Assembly (NCBI GenBank): GCA_009781815.1
Contig: WQVB01000051.1
Span: forward strand, 1-8,065
Length of the DNA stretch: 8,065 nt
Source of the DNA: Defluviitaleaceae bacterium
GTDB lineage: Bacteria > Bacillota > Clostridia > Lachnospirales > WRAX01
Direction: 5' to 3'
Positions 1 through 5,651 of this stretch are shown in pieces. Position 1 is the first letter of the stretch; each line of letters starts with the position of its first letter. A model generated the notes under the pieces. That model was given only the letters and a program-made list of their open reading frames with translations. It was not told the origin of the DNA and did not search any database. A program made the translations under genes and the position numbers.

Positions 1-621
1 GAGATTTTGTGGATATGGCAAAAAAAATGCAACAATGTTAATAACCTAAAAACCAGAATATGGGATAGTTGGGCAGATGAAAGTGGCTCTATTGGCCTTG
101 CATACGGCTATCAACTAAGCAAAAAACATAAATATAAGGAGGGCGAATTTGACCAAGTTGACCGTGTGCTATATGACCTTAAGCACAATCCAACCTCACG
201 CCGCATAATGACAAATATTTTTATTCATGAGGATTTGCATGCAATGGGTCTTTATCCTTGTGCTTATAGCATGACATTTAATGTGGCAGATGGCAAGCTT
301 AACGGCATTCTAAACCAGCGTAGCCAAGATTTTTTGGCGGCTAATAATTGGAATGTGTGTCAATACTCTATATTAATGCATATGTTTGCCCAGGTGTCTG
401 GCTTGCAGGTGGGTGAGCTTGTGCATGTTATAGCTGATGCTCATATTTATGATAGGCATGTTGACATCGTTAAAGAATTAATATCAAAAGAGCCTAAAGC
501 CGCACCAAAGCTGACCATAAACCCTGATGTTAAAAATTTCTATGACTTTAAGGTTGAAGACTTTGCCTTGGAAGGGTATCAGCCACACCCCTTTAAAGCC
601 AAAATTGAGATTGCCATTTAA
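1..621 (+). CDS. thyA: Thymidylate synthase, 5' end cut by the window
   Basis: Converts dUMP and 5,10-methylenetetrahydrofolate to dTMP and dihydrofolate in the cytoplasm, as the last step of de novo dTTP supply. The reading frame is open at base 1 (E-I-L-W-I-W), so the true start lies upstream and about 206 C-terminal residues are visible. Family hallmarks seen are IWDSWAD and AYGYQ, the nPTSRR phosphate-binding arginines (RR at about visible residues 67-68), the catalytic cysteine in LYPCAYS (codon 259-261), QRSQDF, the dUMP-binding Asn region (NWNVCQY), and the D-HIYDRHV motif near the C-terminus. The residue after the catalytic Cys is Ala rather than the usual His, and the QRS-D segment continues into AANNWN instead of the classical G-PFN. 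Both point to a diverged ThyA clade, but the catalytic set is intact. No clear terminator follows, and the next gene has its own promoter. Confidence 0.95.
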   Translation, partial: EILWIWQKKCNNVNNLKTRIWDSWADESGSIGLAYGYQLSKKHKYKEGEFDQVDRVLYDLKHNPTSRRIMTNIFIHEDLHAMGLYPCAYSMTFNVADGKLNGILNQRSQDFLAANNWNVCQYSILMHMFAQVSGLQVGELVHVIADAHIYDRHVDIVKELISKEPKAAPKLTINPDVKNFYDFKVEDFALEGYQPHPFKAKIEIAI

Positions 622-649
622 AGAATGTGGATTAAACATACAATGATGC

Positions 650-678
650 TTGCAAAAAAGCTAGAAATATGATATAAT
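650..678 (+). promoter_or_regulatory. Sigma-A-type promoter of the CarD-family gene
   Basis: The -35 TTGCAA (650-655) is separated by exactly 17 bases from a perfect -10 TATAAT (673-678). TG sits one base upstream of the -10 (670-671), giving an extended -10. Predicted transcription start is near 685, leaving a leader of about 43 bases. The strong promoter suggests this gene is transcribed independently of thyA. Confidence 0.85.
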
Positions 679-727
679 GATTTTAATTATATTTTGATGT
701 TTTTCGAAAACAAAGGAGGACGTAAAG

Positions 728-1225
728 TTGTACACAAAAGGCGATATCGTCTTGTATCCAATGCACGGAGCTGGCGTTATAGAGGATTTTGAAGAAAAAA
801 ACATCGACGGAGTTGTGCGTAATTATTATGTTTTGAATATCCCTCTCGGCAATTTAAAGGTTATGCTTTGCGAAGATAGTATCGAAAGTGCTAATTTAAG
901 AAAAATAATGGAATGTGGATACATTCTAAGCACTTTAGAGACCGTGGCAGGCAGCATAAAACGAACATTGCGATCTGAAAGCTGGAATCAAAGGCATAAA
1001 GATAATATGGAAAAAATAAAAACTGGAGATTTTGAGCAGACTGCCGTTGTGTTTTATGAGCTTTACCACAGGGAGCGAGAGCGAGGTCTTTCTAGTGCCG
1101 AAAAGAAGATTTTAACCACCGCTAAGAAAATTATCATGTCTGAAATTATGCTTTCATACAATGTGGATAAGTATGAGGCTGAAGAGATGTTGGAGAAATA
1201 TGCTATATTTGAAGAAGTAGTATAA
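728..1225 (+). CDS. CarD/CdnL-family RNA polymerase-binding regulator
   Basis: 165-residue cytoplasmic protein of the CarD/CdnL family. Family members bind the beta subunit of RNA polymerase and stabilise the open promoter complex, often at rRNA and housekeeping promoters. Residues 1-70 match the Tudor-like RNA-polymerase-interacting domain, with the typical opening KGDIVLYPMHGAGVIEDF. Residues about 70-165 are the helical DNA-contacting domain, with the conserved Trp at 86 (SESWNQRHKDN) and the LSSAEKKIL helix (121-129). The start is TTG at 728, chosen because AAAGGAGGA at 712-720 lies 7 bases upstream and no other start fits. A strong extended -10 promoter precedes it and a bidirectional terminator follows, so it is a single-gene unit. 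The exact subgroup and target promoters cannot be told from sequence. Confidence 0.9.
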   Translation: MYTKGDIVLYPMHGAGVIEDFEEKNIDGVVRNYYVLNIPLGNLKVMLCEDSIESANLRKIMECGYILSTLETVAGSIKRTLRSESWNQRHKDNMEKIKTGDFEQTAVVFYELYHRERERGLSSAEKKILTTAKKIIMSEIMLSYNVDKYEAEEMLEKYAIFEEVV

Positions 1226-1262
1226 AAAAACACCCCGAGAGTAAAAATCGGGGTGTTTTTTG
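1224..1262. terminator. Bidirectional Rho-independent terminator
   Basis: A perfect 8-bp GC-rich stem, CACCCCGA (1231-1238) with TCGGGGTG (1248-1255), encloses a 9-base loop. An A-tract (1224-1230) lies on the left and a T-tract (1256-1262) on the right, so it works on both strands. It ends the CarD-family gene from the left and the convergent lipoprotein gene from the right. Confidence 0.93.
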
Positions 1263-1277
1263 TTGTTTTGAAAAATA

Positions 1278-1874
1278 TTAGCTATTTGTAACATTATTTT
1301 TTGCTTTGTTGGTTACAATAGGTGTAGTGTTAGTGTTATTTCTAGTGTTAGTGTTGTTTGGTGCAGTTCTCACTACATTACCTTGCTCTAAATAGCGGTT
1401 TTCTCTAGCTGTTCTGTCAAAAGCTGGAGCGTTGTTTGTAGTTCTTGTTGTTGCAGGGTTGTGAGTGTTTGTTGTAGTGTTGTGGTTGATGTGTTGGTTA
1501 GCCTTGTAACCATCTCTAGCATGACGCTTTGTGCTATGAGTGTTATGAGTGTTGTGCTTTGGTGCAGCACCATCTCTTAAATAAACGCCATCTCTTGTTA
1601 TAAGGTTGTGATTGTAGCGATTAGTGCGTGTTGCGTGTCTGTTGTGGTTGTTGTAGTAGTTGCCTATGCGTCCAGTTCCTTCTAGGTTATAGTTTCTAAC
1701 ATAACCGTTATGCCTTGCTGTGCCGTGGTGCATTCTAGTGTGGGTTGTGTGGTGCACTCTACCGTCGTGCCTTAGACCTACTGCATTGTTTGCTAAATGA
1801 CTTCCACAACCTGTAGCCGTTATCGCTACTAAACCAACTGCTAAACTTGCTAAAATTTTTGCTCTCATTTTCAT
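1278..1874 (-). CDS. His/Asn/Thr-rich low-complexity lipoprotein
   Basis: 198 residues; no family recognised. The N-terminus is a lipoprotein signal: MKMRAK, a hydrophobic stretch (about 7-20), then ITATGC with the predicted lipidated Cys at 23. The mature part is expected on the outer face of the membrane. It is extremely biased: I count 18 His and about 33 Asn in the whole protein, with many Thr and Arg. His pairs such as HHTTHTRMHH (41-50) and HNTHNTHSTKRH (107-118) could bind metal ions, but this is inference. A short tandem repeat NNTNTR/NNTNTT lies near residues 173-184. The loose resemblance of a small Asn-rich lipoprotein to YhcN/YlaJ sporulation lipoproteins is too weak for a name. 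ATG at 1874 is chosen because GGGAGG lies 7 bases upstream. The long leader carries inverted repeats (separate entries). Confidence 0.8.
   Translation of the reverse strand: MKMRAKILASLAVGLVAITATGCGSHLANNAVGLRHDGRVHHTTHTRMHHGTARHNGYVRNYNLEGTGRIGNYYNNHNRHATRTNRYNHNLITRDGVYLRDGAAPKHNTHNTHSTKRHARDGYKANQHINHNTTTNTHNPATTRTTNNAPAFDRTARENRYLEQGNVVRTAPNNTNTRNNTNTTPIVTNKAKNNVTNS
1325..1355. repeat. 18-bp-period tandem repeat inside the lipoprotein gene
   Basis: TAGTGTTAGTGTT occurs at 1325-1337 and again at 1343-1355, exactly 18 bases apart, in frame. It encodes the repeated NNTNT-x hexapeptide near the protein's C-terminus. Such in-frame repeats can change copy number by slippage without breaking the frame. 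Confidence 0.8.
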
Positions 1875-1893
1875 GATAATCCTCCCGTTTTTT

Positions 1894-2056
1894 AAAAGCT
1901 ATCTATATAAAGCGATTTTGGAGTTATTGTGAGTCTGTTGACTTTCAAAGGAAGCCTTTCGATTCGCAATAAATCCAAATCATCATCGCCTTATTATTTT
2001 TGCCTAAAGCTATTTTTAAATACTAGATAGCTTTTGGTTTTGAAGATAGCTTTTGG
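1894..2056. repeat. AGATAGCTTTT repeat set upstream of the lipoprotein gene
   Basis: AGATAGCTTTTGG is present twice as a direct repeat (2025-2037 and 2044-2056, period 19). A perfect inverted 11-base copy, AAAAGCTATCT, lies at 1894-1904, just upstream of the lipoprotein SD, and a shorter inverted copy AAAGCTAT at 2006-2013. The spacing near two helical turns suits an operator. The inverted pair could also fold as a long-range stem in a minus-strand leader RNA. No convincing -35/-10 pair for the lipoprotein gene was found here, so the promoter position is open. Confidence 0.65.
1920..1976 (-). other. Nested hairpin in the lipoprotein leader
   Basis: GGAGTTATTG (1920-1929) pairs with CAATAAATCC (1967-1976) with a single mismatch. 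Inside it, AAAGG (1947-1951) pairs with CCTTT (1955-1959) around a 3-base loop. If the transcript begins upstream of about 1980 on the minus strand, this would be a folded 5' leader element. It matches no riboswitch I recognise. Confidence 0.4.
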
Positions 2057-2107
2057 GTATACAAGATAATTATTACATGAACGAGTTTTAGGGGTTTTTA
2101 GCAACTG

Positions 2108-3340
2108 TTAAATTTTTAAATGTTTCGGCAAGCCGTTTTCTATAAAGGTTTTGCTCTCCCCTTGAATGAGGGGTAGGGCGTATTTTATATAATCATCAGT
2201 TACGTGGTCTTTTGTAGGTGTTATCCACTCTAAAGGCACGGTTTTTTCTACATTTGCCATAGTTGATATTTGCGTTGCAGATATTTGGAAAGAGTATGGG
2301 TTGTTGGAGAGCCTATTGATTGTTACAACTACGTTTGTTTGCCCTTCTGATGCGGCGTTTACCGCTTTAAAGCCAAGCTCAAAGGCTTCTTTAGCATCTG
2401 TTGCAGATTGCAAGTGGGTTGCACAACGCTGCAATGTGGCAAACTCTATAGCACGTGCCTTTGCACCTGTTTTGCTTTTAACTTGAGCTGCAAGGTAGCT
2501 TGCCGTGCCTGTAAGTTGCATGTGTCCAAAAGCATCAACACTAACATTTTCTCGACCAAGCTCGGATATATACCTGCCATCAGCCAGCTTTATGCCTTCA
2601 GAAACTACAACCACGGGGCTGTAATTGTTTTGGGTTAAATTTGAAATTTTATTCAAAAAGCTATCCATATCAAAAGCTACCTCTGGAAGGTAGATTGCGT
2701 CTACTCCAACACAATCATCACCCTTTGCTAAGGAGGCAGAAGCTGCAAGCCAGCCTGTGTTGCGGCCCATAGCCTCGATTATTGTAACTGCCCCGTTGTT
2801 ATAAACTTGAGCATCGAGAATGATTTCTTTTGTAGAGGTGGCTACATATTTGGCAGCGGAGCCAAAACCTGGGCTGTGGTCGGTGCCTGCAAGGTCGTTA
2901 TCAATTGTTTTTGGTACGCCGATAAAGCGAATAGGGCTGTTTATTTCTTCGCCATATGTGGATAACTTCATTATAGTGTCCATAGAGTCGTTGCCGCCTA
3001 TATAAAAGAAATAACCAATTTCAAGCTCATTTAAAATTTCAAAAATTTGGGCAAAGACGGCTCTATCTTCATCACTACCAGCAGGTGAGGGGAGTTTGTA
3101 GCGGCAAGAGCCTAAAAAAGATGATGGAGTAACCTTTAGAAGGTCAAGGTCTGCTTGGTTTTTTACATAATCACCCATATTGATATATCGCTTTTCTAAA
3201 AGACCCTTCACGCCATTTCTCATGCCGAAAATTTTGCCCATTTTAGGGTTGCCTAAAGCCGAAAGAAAAACTCCAGCTAAAGAGCAGTTTATAACCGCCG
3301 TAGGCCCGCCAGACTGCCCAACTATAACGTTTTTGTTCAT
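2108..3340 (-). CDS. pfp: Pyrophosphate-dependent 6-phosphofructokinase
   Basis: 410 residues. Catalyses reversible phosphorylation of fructose 6-phosphate to fructose 1,6-bisphosphate in the cytoplasm with PPi as donor, serving glycolysis and gluconeogenesis. Motifs in order are QSGGPTAVIN (9-18, glycine-rich phosphate loop), GGNDSMDT (115-122), PKTIDNDL (143-150, catalytic Asp147), SPGFGSAAKY (156-165), MGRNTGW (191-197) and SEG (247-249). PPi use follows from two positions: Asp118 in GGNDS where ATP enzymes have Gly (GGDGS), and Lys144 in PKTIDND where ATP enzymes have Gly. Length fits the roughly 400-residue PPi-PFK forms rather than the 320-residue ATP enzyme. The ATG at 3340 has AGGAGG 8 bases upstream, and that SD overlaps the stop codon of the upstream exporter gene. 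It is therefore the last gene of the thrE operon. No clear terminator is visible after it. Confidence 0.93.
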   Translation of the reverse strand: MNKNVIVGQSGGPTAVINCSLAGVFLSALGNPKMGKIFGMRNGVKGLLEKRYINMGDYVKNQADLDLLKVTPSSFLGSCRYKLPSPAGSDEDRAVFAQIFEILNELEIGYFFYIGGNDSMDTIMKLSTYGEEINSPIRFIGVPKTIDNDLAGTDHSPGFGSAAKYVATSTKEIILDAQVYNNGAVTIIEAMGRNTGWLAASASLAKGDDCVGVDAIYLPEVAFDMDSFLNKISNLTQNNYSPVVVVSEGIKLADGRYISELGRENVSVDAFGHMQLTGTASYLAAQVKSKTGAKARAIEFATLQRCATHLQSATDAKEAFELGFKAVNAASEGQTNVVVTINRLSNNPYSFQISATQISTMANVEKTVPLEWITPTKDHVTDDYIKYALPLIQGESKTFIENGLPKHLKI

Positions 3341-3352
3341 ATTTATATCCTC

Positions 3353-3793
3353 CTATTTTTGAATCGATTTAAGTGCGAACCATCGCCTTGGTAGAGATAG
3401 AACGATTAACAGCCCACCCGCTATAACACCTGCTATTTTAAGGGATTCTACTCCTTGCAGCATGGCTTGGGCGTTTTCGCCTGTGATGATGTAAAACATT
3501 GTAAAATATATGCCAGCACCAGGCACTAGGGGGATGACCCCGGGTATCATATAAATTGTTGTAGGCATTTTGCGTATGGTGCTTAAAAAGCGAGATACTA
3601 CCGTAACAAATATGGCGGCTACAAAAACAGCTGCAACTACTGTTGCGTGAGCTAAAAACACATCAAACAGCATGTATATCAACCAGCCCAATGCACCTGC
3701 TAGGCCGCAAAAAACCAACTCTTTTTTAGGCACATTAAAAATGATGGAAAAGCCGATAGTCGCAAAAAATGAGATGATGGTTTGCATTATCAT
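3353..3793 (-). CDS. Threonine/serine exporter family, small C-terminal subunit (ThrE_2/YjjB-like)
   Basis: 146 residues, integral membrane protein. It matches the C-terminal half of ThrE-type exporters, which in many bacteria is a separate gene (E. coli yjjB). About four hydrophobic segments are visible. The family motif PTTIYMIPGVIPLVPGAGIYFT is at about residues 77-98. It works with the product of the preceding gene. The start is ATG at 3793, not the longer open frame to 3823. This ATG overlaps the upstream stop as ATGA, and GGAGG lies 9 bases before it inside the upstream gene, so translation is coupled. Known substrates in the family are threonine/serine (Corynebacterium ThrE) and, for YjjPB, succinate. 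The substrate here cannot be told from sequence. Confidence 0.88.
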   Translation of the reverse strand: MIMQTIISFFATIGFSIIFNVPKKELVFCGLAGALGWLIYMLFDVFLAHATVVAAVFVAAIFVTVVSRFLSTIRKMPTTIYMIPGVIPLVPGAGIYFTMFYIITGENAQAMLQGVESLKIAGVIAGGLLIVLSLPRRWFALKSIQK

Positions 3794-4569
3794 ATAAAAA
3801 CACCTCCGAAAATGGACATCCACGTTGCCATGGTGGTGCCTACGCCTGCGGCTATTGCAACGGCTATTAAGAGAGCTTCTAATATGCGGGCAGAGCCTGC
3901 TATCATATTGCCGTCTAAAACGTCTCTAATAGCGTTTGTAAGGGCCACACCTGGAACGAGAGGCATTATAGCGCCTATAACCACAAACTCGATATTTTCA
4001 CCAAGGCCTAGGTTGATGAAGGCGAGGGCGAATAGTGCGCCTAAAGCACCCCCTGCCACAATACGCAGCATAGGTATAACTTGGTGCTTTTCCATTATAA
4101 GGATTGGTATTTGCATAAGGGCGGCAGACAAAAAGCCGTTTATAGCGTGGAGCCACGTGCCGCCAAACATATATGCAAAACACATAGAGGCGATGGCCGC
4201 CCCAAAAACTTTAACTAGGTTAGAGTAGGGGGGCACGGCGTCAATGTCTTTTAGGGTTTGCAATGCCTCGTCTATGGTCATTTTGCCGTGCACAAAGTTG
4301 CGAGAGAGGTTGTTTACCTTGGCTATTTTGGCAAAGTTATTTTCCCTATCTTTTTGTTGCACCCTACGCACCTTGGTGATGATGTTGCCGTCTTTGTCTT
4401 TTGCGGAGGCAAAGATGCCTGTGATGGTGCAAAATGTCTCAGGGTCGATAAGGCCTGCGGCATCCATTAGACGCTGCATGGTGTCTTCAACCCTTGTGGT
4501 CTCTGCTCCAGAAGCCAGCATAATCTCGCCTGCTAAAAGGGCTAGTTTTATGGCATTGTTATCTTTCAT
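3790..4569 (-). CDS. Threonine/serine exporter family, large N-terminal subunit (ThrE/YjjP-like)
   Basis: 259 residues. Residues 1-118 form the soluble N-domain with the family signature LLAGEIMLASGAETTRVEDTM (11-31), FCTITGIFAS (46-55) and a VRRVQQ stretch (68-72). Residues 119-259 contain about five membrane segments, with the conserved PLVPGVALTNAIRDVLDGN at 203-221. The partner gene follows with a 4-bp overlap, which together reconstitutes a full ThrE. First gene of the operon thrE-N, thrE-C, PPi-phosphofructokinase. The ATG at 4569 lacks a good SD (only GGATGG about 14 bases upstream). It is kept because the signature helix starts soon after it and no better start exists. A promoter is visible about 55-83 bases upstream. 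Confidence 0.9.
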   Translation of the reverse strand: MKDNNAIKLALLAGEIMLASGAETTRVEDTMQRLMDAAGLIDPETFCTITGIFASAKDKDGNIITKVRRVQQKDRENNFAKIAKVNNLSRNFVHGKMTIDEALQTLKDIDAVPPYSNLVKVFGAAIASMCFAYMFGGTWLHAINGFLSAALMQIPILIMEKHQVIPMLRIVAGGALGALFALAFINLGLGENIEFVVIGAIMPLVPGVALTNAIRDVLDGNMIAGSARILEALLIAVAIAAGVGTTMATWMSIFGGVFI

Positions 4570-4623
4570 TTTTATCTAAACACCATCCATTTATCATCTT
4601 GTGAAAATATATTGCTACTATGA

Positions 4624-4652
4624 TATATAACATATTTATCACCTTTTGTAAA
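4624..4652 (-). promoter_or_regulatory. Extended -10 promoter of the thrE-pfp operon
   Basis: Read on the minus strand, -35 TTTACA (4652-4647) is followed after 17 bases by -10 TATATA (4629-4624), with TGT directly before the -10. The predicted start is near 4617, giving a leader of about 47 bases. It is the only good promoter found ahead of the three coupled genes. Confidence 0.75.
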
Positions 4653-4698
4653 GGAAAAAGTCGACACATTAGAAAAACTTATATTAGTATAACTTATA

Positions 4699-4933
4699 TG
4701 TGAATAGTGTGGAAAAGGGCGGGAAGTAGCCTTGATTTTACGAATAGTTGCTTATCCACAGGTTATTCACATATCTGGTGTAAATGAAGAGGGATTATCC
4801 TAGACAGTTTGATGTTTTACGAATAGTTGATGTGTATAATGTGGCTTGATTGTGGAAATGTTAGTTGATGTGTTTATTTTTGCGAATACTTAAGATGATT
4901 ATATGGTGGATAAGATGAATTTAATGTGGAAAA
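4699..4933. promoter_or_regulatory. Cluster of DnaA-box-like sites
   Basis: Three 9-mers fit TTATNCACA exactly: TTATCCACA (4752-4760) and TTATTCACA (4763-4771) on the plus strand, two bases apart, and TTATACACA on the minus strand (4831-4839). One-mismatch copies on the minus strand are CTATTCACA (4699-4707), TTTTCCACA (4708-4716, abutting the previous one), TTATCCACC (4905-4913) and TTTTCCACA (4925-4933). ATTTCCACA (4851-4859) has two mismatches. Eight sites in 235 bp of non-coding DNA is far denser than expected by chance. dnaA, dnaN or rpmH are not in the window, so a titration or timing locus is as likely as an origin. DnaA binding is inferred only from the motif. Confidence 0.6.
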
Positions 4934-4965
4934 GGTGGTGCTTGAGATTGTTTTGCGAATAGTTT
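4736..4965 (+). repeat. Four spaced direct repeats TTTTRCGAATAGTT
   Basis: Copies are TTTTACGAATAGTTG at 4736-4750 and 4815-4829, TTTTGCGAATACTTA at 4878-4892, and TTTTGCGAATAGTTT at 4951-4965. All share one orientation, with start-to-start distances of 79, 63 and 73 bases. They alternate with the DnaA-box-like sites. Two more copies form the palindrome at 5652-5687. An additional direct repeat TAGTTGATGTGT lies at 4824-4835 and 4862-4873. The spacing is too irregular, and the repeats too short, for a CRISPR array. Confidence 0.85.
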
Positions 4966-4976
4966 ATCTTGATGAA

Positions 4977-5011
4977 ACAAAAAAGCAGCCTTAATTATAT
5001 CAAGGTTGCTT
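4977..5011 (-). terminator. Rho-independent terminator, minus strand
   Basis: AAGCAGCCTT (4983-4992) and AAGGTTGCTT (5002-5011) form a 10-bp stem with one G-U pair and a 9-base loop. Read on the minus strand, the stem is followed by TTTTTTGTTT (4986-4977 region). It lies about 130 bases past the stop of the membrane-anchored gene at 5144, and is the likely end of that transcript. It also isolates the DnaA-box region from that transcription. Confidence 0.75.
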
Positions 5012-5058
5012 CAGGCGGTAATTTTCTTAAACTTGCAAGTATTATCCCTACCTCGACA

Positions 5059-5113
5059 CAGGATCTATGTGGGTTTGTGCATGCCTACATAGATCCTGAA
5101 TCAAGTTCAGGAT
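5059..5113. repeat. REP-like palindromic intergenic element
   Basis: A 12-bp inverted repeat, CAGGATCTATGT (5059-5070) with ACATAGATCCTG (5087-5098), overlaps a second one, ATCCTGAA (5093-5100) with TTCAGGAT (5106-5113). The two hairpins share bases 5093-5098 and so exclude each other. Its look resembles dispersed extragenic palindromes with a CCTGAA...TTCAGG core, as I recall from other genomes. Copy number in this genome cannot be judged here. There is no T-tract, so a simple terminator is unlikely. Confidence 0.6.
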
Positions 5114-5143
5114 GACGTTCTAGCTAGGGGTTGCTTTTTGTCC

Positions 5144-5593
5144 TTATTCTCTTGTGAAATTTAATATCCACCCTTCGCTAAAGCCTATAGCATCCACTCC
5201 GAATAGCCTAAAATCTGTTTCATAATATACATTAAAGGTTTGCCTACTAGTGCTTATGGGTGTATGTTGAGATGTCAAATGCCCGCCTCTAATTTGAATA
5301 GCTACATAATCATCTGAAATGTATATGATTCTGATGCGACCTTCAACGCCCCGATTATCGAAGACTACCTCATCTCCTCTCGACATATTTTGCGGGCCAA
5401 TGCCAGCAAAGGGATTGGCAGGCCCACTAGGGGCGTTTGGATCATTTGCATAGCCGCTAAAGCCAACAAATGTATTTATCCTCAACCTTACATAAACTTT
5501 ATCTTGATTTCTTATCATAGCATTAATAGCCAAAAATACAACAACCAACAAAATAGGGATGAGTAAAAACATTAGTTTTTTAGGATTTTTCAT
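5144..5593 (-). CDS. Unrecognised membrane-anchored protein
   Basis: 149 residues; no family recognised. After MKNPKK a single hydrophobic segment (about residues 7-26, LMFLLIPILLVVVFLAINAMI) gives an N-terminal anchor or uncleaved signal. There is no lipobox Cys. The remaining part of about 115 residues looks beta-rich and extracytoplasmic, with a Gly/Pro/Asn-rich loop (NDPNAPSGPANPFAGIGP) and no Cys at all. The start is taken as ATG at 5593 because GGGAGG sits 7 bases before it. The longer open frame from 5608 would place this SD inside the coding sequence. The gene is divergent from the Syd-family gene and followed by the terminator near 4977-5011. A toxin or partner relation to its neighbour cannot be shown. 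Confidence 0.75.
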   Translation of the reverse strand: MKNPKKLMFLLIPILLVVVFLAINAMIRNQDKVYVRLRINTFVGFSGYANDPNAPSGPANPFAGIGPQNMSRGDEVVFDNRGVEGRIRIIYISDDYVAIQIRGGHLTSQHTPISTSRQTFNVYYETDFRLFGVDAIGFSEGWILNFTRE

Positions 5594-5596
5594 AGC

Positions 5597-5625
5597 TTGA
5601 CCTCCCATGTGAAATACGCTATAAT
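5597..5625 (+). promoter_or_regulatory. Promoter of the Syd-family gene
   Basis: TTGACC (5597-5602), a 17-base spacer, and a perfect TATAAT (5620-5625) fit a strong sigma-A promoter. Its -35 overlaps, on the opposite strand, the SD of the divergent membrane-anchored gene. The predicted start is near 5632, so the 36-base palindrome at 5652-5687 would lie within a leader of about 90 bases. Confidence 0.75.
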
Positions 5626-5651
5626 TGAATGATATTAGCTAGAAACAAACA

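Larger units (their letters stand above)
4570..5143. other. 574-bp gene-free region
   Basis: No credible coding frame was found on either strand. From left to right it holds the minus-strand promoter of the thrE operon in AT-rich DNA (4570-4680), the DnaA-box-like sites interleaved with the TTTTRCGAATAG repeats (4699-4965), the terminator of the gene at 5144 (4977-5011), and the REP-like element (5059-5113). Confidence 0.75.

Noticed and set aside
2301..3005. Plus-strand open frames across the phosphofructokinase gene
   Set aside because: They are opposite-strand shadows of a well-supported gene, lacking ribosome sites and recognisable motifs.
3794..3823. Longer N-terminus of the small exporter subunit
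   Set aside because: The extra residues are charged and would overlap deep into the upstream gene. The ATG at 3793 has a good SD and the classic ATGA overlap.
3782..4579. Plus-strand open frames of 111-148 residues across the exporter gene
   Set aside because: They run antisense to a conserved membrane protein gene with clear family motifs, and have no SD.
4831..4840. TATAAT at 4835-4840 as a plus-strand promoter
   Set aside because: There is no -35 at 16-18 bases, and no plus-strand gene follows for about 880 bases. It coincides with a DnaA-box-like site.
4736..4965. CRISPR array
   Set aside because: The repeats are only about 12-15 bases, vary in sequence, and spacers range from about 48 to 64 bases. 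There are no cas genes, and DnaA-box motifs explain part of the spacers.
4699..4971. Calling this the chromosomal oriC outright
   Set aside because: No dnaA, dnaN, rpmH or gyr genes are visible, and GC skew cannot be judged in 8 kb. It is kept as a DnaA-box cluster only.
5594..5608. Upstream ATG for the membrane-anchored protein
   Set aside because: It would place the only good SD (GGGAGG) inside the coding sequence, while the ATG at 5593 is correctly spaced from it.
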